From: Pseudomonas silvicola
GTDB lineage: Bacteria; Pseudomonadota; Gammaproteobacteria; Pseudomonadales; Pseudomonadaceae
Assembly (NCBI RefSeq): GCF_026651855.1
Contig: NZ_CP093280.1
Location: 4,566,001 to 4,630,000, forward strand
Direction of reading: 5' to 3'
Length of the DNA: 64,000 nucleotides
Shown here piece by piece: positions 29,258 to 35,912 of the stretch. The notes below the pieces were generated by a model. The model was not told the origin of the DNA. It saw only the letters and a list, made by a program, of their open reading frames with translations, and did not search any database. The stretch's first letter is position 1. Each line of letters starts with the position of its first letter. A program made the translations under genes and the position numbers.

Positions 29258-30439
29258 ATGCGTTATTCCGCCTTGACCCAACGTATCGCCGGTGACGGCG
29301 CCGCCGCCTGGAATATCCACTACCGTGCCCTGGAGATGCTCGACCAGGGCCGCGACGTGATCCTGCTGTCGGTGGGCGACCCGGATTTCGATACCCCAGC
29401 GCCGATCGTGGACGCGGCCGTCGCCAGCCTGGGAGCCGGCCACACCCATTACTCGGAAGTGCGTGGCAACCTGGCGTTGCGCCAGGCTATCGCGCGCCAC
29501 CATGGCCAGTGCAGCGCCCGGACGGTGCAGGCCGATGAGGTGGTGGTGTTGCCGGGCGCCCAGTGCGCGGTGTTCAGCGTGGCCCAGTGCCTGCTCGATC
29601 CTGGCGACGAGGTGCTCGTCCCCGAGCCCATGTATGTGACCTACGAAGCCGTGTTCGGCGCCTGTGGCGCCACGGTGGTCCCTGTGCCGGCGCGCCCTGA
29701 GCACGGTTTTCGCGTGCAGGCCGCCGATGTCGCCGCGCGCATTACCCCGCGCACTCGCGCCCTGATGATCAACAGCCCGCACAACCCGTCCGGGGCCGCC
29801 TTGCCGCTGGCCACCTGGGAGGCGCTGGCACGGCTGTGCATCGAGCATGACCTGTGGCTGATCAGTGACGAGGTCTACAGCGAACTGCTGTACGACGGTG
29901 AGCACTTGAGCCCGGCGAGCCTGCCGGGCATGGCGGCGCGCACCGCGACCATCAACAGTCTGTCCAAGTCCCATGCCATGACCGGCTGGCGCGTGGGCTG
30001 GGTAGTGGCGCCGGTGGAGTTGGCCAGCCATCTCAGCCACCTGGCGCTGTGCATGCTCTACGGCCTGCCGGACTTCATTCAGCACGCTGCCCAAGTGGCC
30101 ATCGAAGTACCGTTGCCGGCGTTGGTACAGATGCGTGACATCTACCGTGAACGCCGCGACGCCGTGTGCGCGGCATTGCAAGACTGCCCAGGGGTACGCC
30201 CGCTGAAGCCTGACGGCGGCATGTTCGTGATGGTCGACATTCGCGCCACGGGCCTCAGCGCCCAGGCGTTCGCCGACCGGTTGCTGGACGAGCAGGGCGT
30301 GTCGGTGCTCGCAGGCGAGGCGTTTGGCCCCAGTGCGGCGGGGCATGTGCGCCTGGGGCTGGTGCAGGACACCGAGCGCTTGCTGGAGGCTTGCCGCCGA
30401 ATCGCCCGCTGCGCCGCGGGGCTGCCTTCAGTGCGTTGA
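29258..30439 (+). CDS. aruH: Arginine:pyruvate transaminase
   Basis: A 393-aa fold-type-I aminotransferase converting L-arginine plus pyruvate to 2-ketoarginine plus alanine, the first step of the arginine transaminase pathway. The sequence matches my memory of P. aeruginosa AruH along most of its length (MRYSALTQRIAGDGAAAW, then THYSEVRGNLALR, and GVSVLAGEAFGPSAAGH). The PLP lysine is in NSLSKSHAMTGWRVGW; SPHNPSG and DEVYSEL are also present. AAGGA precedes the ATG at 29258 at proper spacing. The usual partner aruI (2-ketoarginine decarboxylase) is not adjacent; instead a LuxR gene and an arginine-using biosynthetic operon follow. Confidence 0.85.
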   Translation: MRYSALTQRIAGDGAAAWNIHYRALEMLDQGRDVILLSVGDPDFDTPAPIVDAAVASLGAGHTHYSEVRGNLALRQAIARHHGQCSARTVQADEVVVLPGAQCAVFSVAQCLLDPGDEVLVPEPMYVTYEAVFGACGATVVPVPARPEHGFRVQAADVAARITPRTRALMINSPHNPSGAALPLATWEALARLCIEHDLWLISDEVYSELLYDGEHLSPASLPGMAARTATINSLSKSHAMTGWRVGWVVAPVELASHLSHLALCMLYGLPDFIQHAAQVAIEVPLPALVQMRDIYRERRDAVCAALQDCPGVRPLKPDGGMFVMVDIRATGLSAQAFADRLLDEQGVSVLAGEAFGPSAAGHVRLGLVQDTERLLEACRRIARCAAGLPSVR

Positions 30440-30449
30440 CCTGAAGCCC

Positions 30450-30476
30450 GTAGGGCCGGGCGAAGCTCGGGAACCA
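30450..30476 (+). repeat. Single REP element
   Basis: GTAGGGCCGGGCGAAGCTCG matches the REP core used elsewhere in the window. A facing partner is at best degenerate (CACCCGGTCCTGCGG near 30525). It lies between aruH and luxR. Confidence 0.65.
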
Positions 30477-30671
30477 GACGCTGGGCAGTGTCAGATAATG
30501 GGCATCACCGGGTTGCCCAACTGCACCCGGTCCTGCGGCGCCTGCTGAGTAGTGAGCGGGTTGATGCACTACATCAGGTGTCGTCAGAAGTTTTCATAAC
30601 TTATCGATATTTATCATGCATAGTGGCCAGGGGCTACAGTACTACGCCCGGTTTTAAGGATTGAAACCACC

Positions 30672-31355
30672 ATGGCGCTCGATACATCCAATAATAAAAA
30701 GTTGCTCAGGGCATTGCAGTCGTCAATGCCGTTATTGAATAACCTGCCGTTAGCCTATATCGCCCTCAATAAACAGACTCAGTGCGTCAGCCGCCTCGTC
30801 TCGAATTACCCTGCCGCGTGGCTGGGTGTTTACCGGCGTTTCAATTACCACCAGATAGACCCTGTTATTCAATATGGCATCAACCAGGTAGCACCGTTTC
30901 CCTGGCGCACGGCCCGTGGCGTGACGGCCAACCGTGGCGACACGCTGTTCAGCCAGTCGCGGCATTTTCAATTGAGCGGCGGCTATACCTTCATCCTGCA
31001 TGACGCCTGCGGCCAGTTCGCGGCCCTGAGCCTGAGCAATGCCGACCAGTGCCCTGAATTCGATACCTGTATTGGCGACCATGCCGCGCAGTTGCAGATG
31101 GTACTGATCGATATTCATCAGCAAGCGCTGGAGCTGCCCGCCGCGCACGATGCGCACTCGGCGGGCGGCCTGTCGGCGCGGGAAATGACCATCCTGGCGT
31201 GGGTGGCCAGAGGCAAGGCCTACAGCGAGATCGCCGGTCTGGCAGGGATTGTCGAGCGAACGGTGAAATTCCACATGAGCAATATCGTACGCAAGCTGGG
31301 CGTCAACACTGCCAAGGAGGCCGTGTTCAAGGCTACGACGCTAGGCCTTGTATGA
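30672..31355 (+). CDS. LuxR-family acyl-homoserine-lactone-responsive regulator
   Basis: A 227-aa regulator. The N-terminal autoinducer-binding domain keeps the usual invariant residues: Trp and Tyr in AAWLGVYRRFNYHQIDP, the Asp-Pro pair, Trp in FPWRTARG and Gly in LSGGYTF. The C-terminal LuxR helix-turn-helix is LSAREMTILAWVARGKAYSEIA, then VERTVKFHMSNIVRKLGV. It should bind an AHL and activate lux-box promoters. It is convergent with a luxI homologue, with 23 bp of 3' overlap. The box at 32105-32124 is its likely target. Confidence 0.92.
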   Translation: MALDTSNNKKLLRALQSSMPLLNNLPLAYIALNKQTQCVSRLVSNYPAAWLGVYRRFNYHQIDPVIQYGINQVAPFPWRTARGVTANRGDTLFSQSRHFQLSGGYTFILHDACGQFAALSLSNADQCPEFDTCIGDHAAQLQMVLIDIHQQALELPAAHDAHSAGGLSAREMTILAWVARGKAYSEIAGLAGIVERTVKFHMSNIVRKLGVNTAKEAVFKATTLGLV

Positions 31356-32001
31356 GCGGCCGTGGCGCGCTGGCGGGAAAGTGGGCCACGGTCAGGTCCA
31401 GTCCCGCTGGCGTGCCGATGCGCGCCAGCAGCCGCTGGCGGTTGGCCTCGTCCACCGGCATGCTCAGCAGCAACACCCGTTCGCCGGGTGACGCCTGGCC
31501 CTGGCTGAGCACCTCGTAGTGCCAGCCGGCGCGGCGCACGATACGTGACATCGCCGCACTCACCACGGTCACCACGGCTTTCATCCCGGTTACCTGGGCA
31601 TGATTGTGCATGGCCAGCAACAGCAGCTCCGTGAAGGGTTGGGCGGCCAGGCCCAGGGTGCTGGCGCGCTCGGTGTCGACGAAAAAGCGGCTGGACTCGC
31701 ACAGCCGCGGGTGCTTGGGTGGCGCTACATCGAAAAAGGCTCGAAATGGGCCTTCGACCATGTACGGCCGCAGGGTATTGATCAGCCGCACCCCAGCCAA
31801 GGGCTGACCATTCCAGCAGCCGACAATGTAAGTGGCATCGGCATTGTCGTAGTGGTCGAACTCATGGCCGTTGCGCACCTGAACCTTCCAGTTCAGGCGG
31901 TCAGCGAATACTTTCTTGCGCAACCCGTATAACTGCGAGAGCACCGAAGGGCAGGTATCGGGGTGAGCAGAGGCATGAAAGGCAATAGTGTGTTCGGGCA
32001 T
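31333..32001 (-). CDS. Acyl-homoserine-lactone synthase (LuxI family)
   Basis: A 222-aa enzyme making an acyl-homoserine lactone from S-adenosylmethionine and an acyl carrier. Family-invariant residues are present: LRKKVFADRLNW (Arg, Phe, Trp), EFDHYDN (two Asp), GVRLINTLRPYM (Arg) and CESSRFFVD (Glu, Arg). I choose the ATG at 32001 (MPEHTIAFH); the frame extending to 32148 lacks homologous sequence and would run over the lux box. The 3' end overlaps the convergent luxR gene. The acyl chain length cannot be told. A lux box about 105 bp upstream suggests positive autoinduction. Confidence 0.92.
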   Translation of the reverse strand: MPEHTIAFHASAHPDTCPSVLSQLYGLRKKVFADRLNWKVQVRNGHEFDHYDNADATYIVGCWNGQPLAGVRLINTLRPYMVEGPFRAFFDVAPPKHPRLCESSRFFVDTERASTLGLAAQPFTELLLLAMHNHAQVTGMKAVVTVVSAAMSRIVRRAGWHYEVLSQGQASPGERVLLLSMPVDEANRQRLLARIGTPAGLDLTVAHFPASAPRPLIQGLAS

Positions 32002-32104
32002 GTGAGCAGTACTTTTTATTGTCAGAAACTTCCTACACGGAGTCTGCGGGTCGTGCAGCGCCGTTACAACTGGACCAAAGAACAGGTGGGCAGGCGCGAC
32101 GCCC

Positions 32105-32124
32105 TCCTGTACCTGCGTACAGTT
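32105..32124. promoter_or_regulatory. Putative lux box between luxI and the nitroimidazole operon
   Basis: The core CTGTACCTGCGTACAG (32107-32122) is a perfect 6-bp inverted repeat around four bases and obeys the CT-N12-AG rule of LuxR-type operators. It lies 105 bp upstream of the luxI start (minus strand) and about 92 bp upstream of the rohP-like start (plus strand), so a bound LuxR could activate both directions. Confidence 0.68.
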
Positions 32125-32214
32125 GTTGGGGATAAACGGGACGGGCAACTATGAAATGGCCGCCGAATGTGTTCGGTGGCCAACGTCGATTTTCATCGCC
32201 CCAGGATAAAAATA

Positions 32215-33411
32215 ATGAATAGTTCACTGGCCTTTGATGCCCTGACCACTGCCCAGCCGATCAAGGACGATATTACCCAGCACGAAATATCGGCCCTCAA
32301 GACGCGTTTCAACCTGGCCGATGCTCACACGCATCAGGCGCAAAGCCCGAGCCAGCAGCAGATCATCCAGAACCTGCCAGCGCTGTGGTATCAGGCCGAA
32401 TCGCAAACCCAGTACCAGAGCGAACAGGCGTTCATCGAGACCTTCTTCACCTTTCACGGCCAGCGCCATGCGCTCAAGCGCCGCGATGAGATCTACCTGG
32501 TGTATGCCGCGTCCATCGCCATGCACATCACCGCCACGTACCTGCGCAAGCGCAACATGAGCGTTGGCCTGATCGAACCCTGCTTCGACAACCTGCACGA
32601 CCTGCTCAAGCACATGGAAGTGCCCATGACCCCGCTGGCCGAGTCGATCTTCGCTGACCCGGCGAAGGTCTACAGCCAGCTGAGCCAGCATGCCGAGGGG
32701 CTGGACGCGATCTTCCTGGTCGACCCCAACAACCCCACCGGCACCAGCCTGTTCGCTGACGGCCCGGAGCCGTTCGTGGAAGTGGCGCGCTATTGCCGCG
32801 ACCACGGCAAGCTGCTGATTCTGGACTTCTGCTTTGCCTCCTTCCTGCTGGCCAGCGGCCGCAAGCGCGTGGACGCCTACCAGATCCTCGACGAGATGGG
32901 CACCGATTACATCGTCATGGAAGACACCGGCAAGACCTGGCCGCTGCAGGACACCAAATGCGCCACCCTGATGAGCAGCACGCGCATCAACCCGGACATC
33001 TACAGCCTGGTCACCAGCGTGCTGCTGAACGTTTCGCCGTTCGTGCTCAACGTGGTCACCCAGTACGTGCGCGACAGTGCCCAGGACCAGTTCGCCTCGG
33101 TGCGTGACCTGCTGGACCGCAACCGTGCCATCGCCCGCGAATGCCTGCACGGGGATTTCCTCAATTACCTGGAGCCCAAGGTCGAGACCAGCGTGGCCTG
33201 GTTCGAGATTCGCCGCGAAGGTGTCACGGCCGATGCGTTGCAGGCCTACCTGCTGACTCACGAGATCTATGTGTTGCCGGGCAAGTATTTCTACTGGAGC
33301 CAACCCGAGCGCGGTCAGAAATACATCCGCCTGGCGTTGGCACGCAAGCCTGAAGATTTCGCCGCCGCCGTGCAGACCATCGCCCGTGCCCTGGAGGCCT
33401 TCAATGGTTAA
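32215..33411 (+). CDS. rohP: PLP-dependent L-arginine oxidase/hydroxylase, RohP/MppP type
   Basis: A 398-aa fold-type-I PLP enzyme that does not resemble ordinary transaminases but matches the O2-using arginine enzymes MppP (enduracididine pathway) and RohP (azomycin pathway). Shared segments: NLADAHTHQAQSPSQQQI, LIEPCFDNLHDLL, DPNNPTG, the lysine motif MEDTGKTWPLQD (Lys240) and KYFYWSQPERGQKYIRLAL. RohP converts L-arginine and O2 to 4-hydroxy-2-ketoarginine. AGGA lies eight bases before the ATG at 32215; the earlier in-frame codon at 32167 is unsupported. It is the first gene of a five-gene overlapping operon and overlaps the next by 8 bp. Confidence 0.85.
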   Translation: MNSSLAFDALTTAQPIKDDITQHEISALKTRFNLADAHTHQAQSPSQQQIIQNLPALWYQAESQTQYQSEQAFIETFFTFHGQRHALKRRDEIYLVYAASIAMHITATYLRKRNMSVGLIEPCFDNLHDLLKHMEVPMTPLAESIFADPAKVYSQLSQHAEGLDAIFLVDPNNPTGTSLFADGPEPFVEVARYCRDHGKLLILDFCFASFLLASGRKRVDAYQILDEMGTDYIVMEDTGKTWPLQDTKCATLMSSTRINPDIYSLVTSVLLNVSPFVLNVVTQYVRDSAQDQFASVRDLLDRNRAIARECLHGDFLNYLEPKVETSVAWFEIRREGVTADALQAYLLTHEIYVLPGKYFYWSQPERGQKYIRLALARKPEDFAAAVQTIARALEAFNG

Positions 33412-33919
33412 TGTCAGCGCCCCGTTGATCGACGCCACCGTGTTCATGGGCATGCACCATGCCGACCCTGCGGTGAAACAGCAGTCGTTGGCGTTTTTCG
33501 GCAACTACTTCGACAAGACGGTGAAGATGAACTTCGCTCAGATCGGCTTGTGCGACGCGGTTATCTGGAAGAAAGCCCGAGCGCTCCAGGACGTCTATTA
33601 CCCATTCATGGACGTACTGCACACCGACATGAACATCGAGCGCCAGGGCTACTGCCAGCGCGTGCTGGACCGCGCCGCGCGCGCCGATGAGCTGCAGGGC
33701 CTGGACGCCGAGCGCAAACTGCTGGCCGCCCAGGTGCTGGAGTACCGCCTGCCATTTTTTACCCATGACCCGCGGTTGACCGGCCTGGCGGCGTTGCAGC
33801 CCTACCTGCAGCCGTTCCCGTCCCTGGAAGACCCGCTGGTCTTTCCCTCGGCGTTACAGGCGCTGTACCAGCATTCCACCGCGCTGGTGGTGGCGGCGGA
33901 GGATTTGGCCCATGTCTGA
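33404..33919 (+). CDS. PIN-like small protein (DUF6190-like), candidate cyclodehydratase of the nitroimidazole operon
   Basis: A 171-aa soluble protein. The start LIDATVFMGMHH, the later LCDAVIWKKAR and FFTHDPRL recall the spacing of a PIN-like fold (acidic residue after a hydrophobic strand, and a final T-x-D motif), but that is a weak resemblance. By position and gene order it fills the slot of RohQ, the protein credited with closing 2-aminoimidazole from guanidinoacetaldehyde in the azomycin pathway; this is inference. The start overlaps the rohP stop by 8 bp with GGAGG upstream, and its end overlaps the next gene by 8 bp. Confidence 0.6.
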   Translation: MVNVSAPLIDATVFMGMHHADPAVKQQSLAFFGNYFDKTVKMNFAQIGLCDAVIWKKARALQDVYYPFMDVLHTDMNIERQGYCQRVLDRAARADELQGLDAERKLLAAQVLEYRLPFFTHDPRLTGLAALQPYLQPFPSLEDPLVFPSALQALYQHSTALVVAAEDLAHV

Positions 33920-34712
33920 AGGCAAGATTTTCGTACCTCTGGTCACCCCACTGGATGAAGCCCAGGGCATTTGCGTGGCCAGCGTCCGGCGCCTGTTGCA
34001 CAGCTGCGCGCCTTTCGTGGATGGCTATATTCCCTGCCTGACGTCCGGGGAGGGCTGGCGGCTGAGCGACGCCCAGTGGCAGGCCATGCTGGGCGCCACC
34101 CTGGACCTGGCGGGGGGCAAGACCGTGATCGCCGGCATCGAGGCGGCCACCACCGAACAGGTGGTGGCTCGTGCCTGGCTCGCCGAGCGCATGGGCGCCC
34201 ATGCGGTGATGTTTACCTCGCCATTCGCCCCCGGGCTCACCCAGCCGCAGATCATCGAGCACTACCGGGCCGTGCATGCTGCCACCTCGTTGCCGCTGAT
34301 GATCTACAACGAGTCGGCGTTGTCGGGCAATGAAAAGACCCTGCCCACCCTGTTGGCCATCGCCGCCCTGGGGCGGGTGACGGCGATCAAGGACTCGCCT
34401 TCGGTGCCGCGTACCCCGGCTGACATCCAGGCCCTGCGCAGCGCCGGCCTGGCCTACCTGATCGGCTGGGAAGCGCAGTTGGCGGGGGCGTTGGGCAGTG
34501 ACGGCAACGTGGTGTCGCTGGCGAACCTGGAGCCTGGGGTATGCCGCCTCGCCACCGTCGCCGACCAGCCCCGCGTGGCCCAGTGGGTGGCGCGCCTGGA
34601 CGAGCGCTTCAACCTGGGCGCCGATGACTGGTATGCCTGGGTCAAACGTGAACTCAAGGCCCGCGGCGTGCTGGCCAGCGACTACCTGGTAAAGGAGGAC
34701 GAACGCCCATGA
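33912..34712 (+). CDS. rohR: DapA-superfamily (N-acetylneuraminate lyase type) retro-aldolase, RohR-like
   Basis: A 266-aa Schiff-base aldolase of the dihydrodipicolinate synthase superfamily. Lys160 (VTAIKDSP) is the Schiff-base residue and Tyr132 (LMIYNES) the usual proton shuttle; CLTSGEGWRLSDAQ replaces the GTTGE loop. In the azomycin pathway RohR cleaves 4-hydroxy-2-ketoarginine to guanidinoacetaldehyde and pyruvate. That fits this operon far better than lysine synthesis: no dap genes are nearby and it lies between a RohP-like and a diiron-oxygenase gene. The stop overlaps the next start by ATGA. Confidence 0.8.
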   Translation: MSEGKIFVPLVTPLDEAQGICVASVRRLLHSCAPFVDGYIPCLTSGEGWRLSDAQWQAMLGATLDLAGGKTVIAGIEAATTEQVVARAWLAERMGAHAVMFTSPFAPGLTQPQIIEHYRAVHAATSLPLMIYNESALSGNEKTLPTLLAIAALGRVTAIKDSPSVPRTPADIQALRSAGLAYLIGWEAQLAGALGSDGNVVSLANLEPGVCRLATVADQPRVAQWVARLDERFNLGADDWYAWVKRELKARGVLASDYLVKEDERP

Positions 34713-35560
34713 ACCCCTCGCACAAGGCCCTGTTTCGGGCCAACCGCGCGCTGATCGAGCGGCTGACACCTATCGACCCGGCCCTGCTGGCGTTCGAACA
34801 GCAGTGGGTTGAGGCAAACTTCGCCGCCACCCTCACGCCGGAGCAACCCACTGACCTGGCGCAGTTGCGCAAGGCGTTGGCCGAATTGATCGCATTCGAG
34901 AAGGATCAGGCGCCCGACAGCGTCGTCTACGTGGCCAATGACATGGACCGCGAAGAGTTCAAGATCCTGGTGCAGGAGTTTGCCCTCGACGGCCTCACTG
35001 AAGCGCAGGTGTTCTACCACCTGATGCCGCGGCTTTCGCTGGAAGCGCAGATGCCCATGTTGCGCATGATGATCGACGAGTTCGGTTCGGGGAACATCAA
35101 GCGTTCGCACACCACGCTGTACCAGGAGCTGTTGCGCGAACTGGACATGCCGGTCGACCTGGAACACCACATCCAGGTCAACGGTGAGGCGGGGTGTTCG
35201 TTTCCCAACCTGTTCTGCTGGCTGACCATGAGGGCGGATGACCCGTCCTATTTCGCCGGTTTCGTCACCTATTTCGAAACCGTGGTGCCGTTTTTCTTCG
35301 AGTGCTACACCGACTTGTGCACGCGCCTGGGTATCCAGGCCCATGCCTACTATTCCGAGCATGTGCACATCGATGTGTTTCATGCCCTGGAAGGCCAGCG
35401 GTTGCTCAAAGCGATGGACAGCGGCGGCCACCTGGACGTGGGCAAGGCTTGGCGGGGCATCTGCATGGGCCGCGAGATCATCAACGCCGCCTTCGACGCC
35501 GCCGTGCTGAAGGCCCAGGAAATGACCCGGGAGCGCCAGCGCCATGTCGAGCGAGCGTGA
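34709..35560 (+). CDS. rohS: Heme-oxygenase-like diiron N-oxygenase, RohS-like
   Basis: A 283-aa all-helical protein of the HDO superfamily (relatives: SznF central domain, UndA, BesC, and the pathway enzyme RohS). Metal-ligand motifs are visible: RMMIDEFGSGNIKRSHTTLY in the middle and YYSEHVHIDVFHALEG near the C-terminus, which carries the Glu, His, Asp and His set. RohS oxidises the amine of 2-aminoimidazole to the nitro group of azomycin. It is followed at once by a Rieske protein that can deliver electrons. There is no signal peptide, so it is cytosolic. Confidence 0.82.
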   Translation: MNPSHKALFRANRALIERLTPIDPALLAFEQQWVEANFAATLTPEQPTDLAQLRKALAELIAFEKDQAPDSVVYVANDMDREEFKILVQEFALDGLTEAQVFYHLMPRLSLEAQMPMLRMMIDEFGSGNIKRSHTTLYQELLRELDMPVDLEHHIQVNGEAGCSFPNLFCWLTMRADDPSYFAGFVTYFETVVPFFFECYTDLCTRLGIQAHAYYSEHVHIDVFHALEGQRLLKAMDSGGHLDVGKAWRGICMGREIINAAFDAAVLKAQEMTRERQRHVERA

Positions 35561-35783
35561 GGAACTGAACCGTGCCGAGACCTTCAACCTGGTGGTCGCC
35601 GACCGCGAATACCAGGTGCCCCACCAGTGTCCCCATCGTGAGGGCTGGCTGGAGCACGGCATGGTCAACGAAGGGCGCCGCACCATCACCTGCCCGCTGC
35701 ATTTTTCGGTGTTCTGCCTGGAGACCGGCAAGCAGTTGGGTGGGCCTGAGTGTGGCAGCCTGAAGGTGAAGCGGTTGAGGTAG
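35544..35783 (+). CDS. Rieske-type 2Fe-2S ferredoxin-like protein
   Basis: A 79-aa soluble Rieske protein. The cluster ligands Cys29-x-His31 and Cys50-x2-His53 (QCPHR and TCPLH) are separated by 18 residues. It overlaps the oxygenase gene by 17 bp, so it is translated with it and is the obvious electron donor for the diiron centre (RohT-like position). It is the last gene of the operon; a REP hairpin and a strong terminator follow. Confidence 0.82.
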   Translation: MSSEREELNRAETFNLVVADREYQVPHQCPHREGWLEHGMVNEGRRTITCPLHFSVFCLETGKQLGGPECGSLKVKRLR

Positions 35784-35819
35784 CCCAGGGCGGCGCTGCT
35801 GCCAGGCTGCCGCAAACCT

Positions 35820-35862
35820 GTGGGACCGGGCGGAGCTCGGGAAGGGCCAGGCCCGGTCCCAC
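35820..35862. repeat. Compact REP hairpin
   Basis: GTGGGACCGGGC and its exact reverse complement GCCCGGTCCCAC flank a 19-bp spacer that contains the REP core GGAGCTCGGG. It belongs to the same REP family as 14128 and 24207. Confidence 0.75.
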
Positions 35863-35867
35863 TACGG

Positions 35868-35898
35868 AGAAGGGGCGCAATGCGCCCCTTCTTTGTTT
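35868..35898. terminator. Bidirectional terminator between the rieske gene and aceE
   Basis: GAAGGGGCGCA and TGCGCCCCTTC form a perfect stem followed by TTTGTTT on the plus strand. It ends the nitroimidazole operon and the convergent aceE transcript. Confidence 0.85.
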
Positions 35899-35912
35899 AC
35901 CACCCAACGCTA

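Noticed and set aside
29258-30439. AruH as part of the nitroimidazole operon
   Set aside because: It is separated from the operon by a REP element, luxR, luxI and the lux-box promoter, so it is not co-transcribed.
30560-30671. A lux box in front of luxR
   Set aside because: Only partial palindromes such as around CTACAGTACTACG were found; none keeps CT-N12-AG.
32002-32148. A 49-residue N-terminal extension of the LuxI protein
   Set aside because: The extension lacks family similarity and covers the lux box; the ATG at 32001 starts where the family starts.
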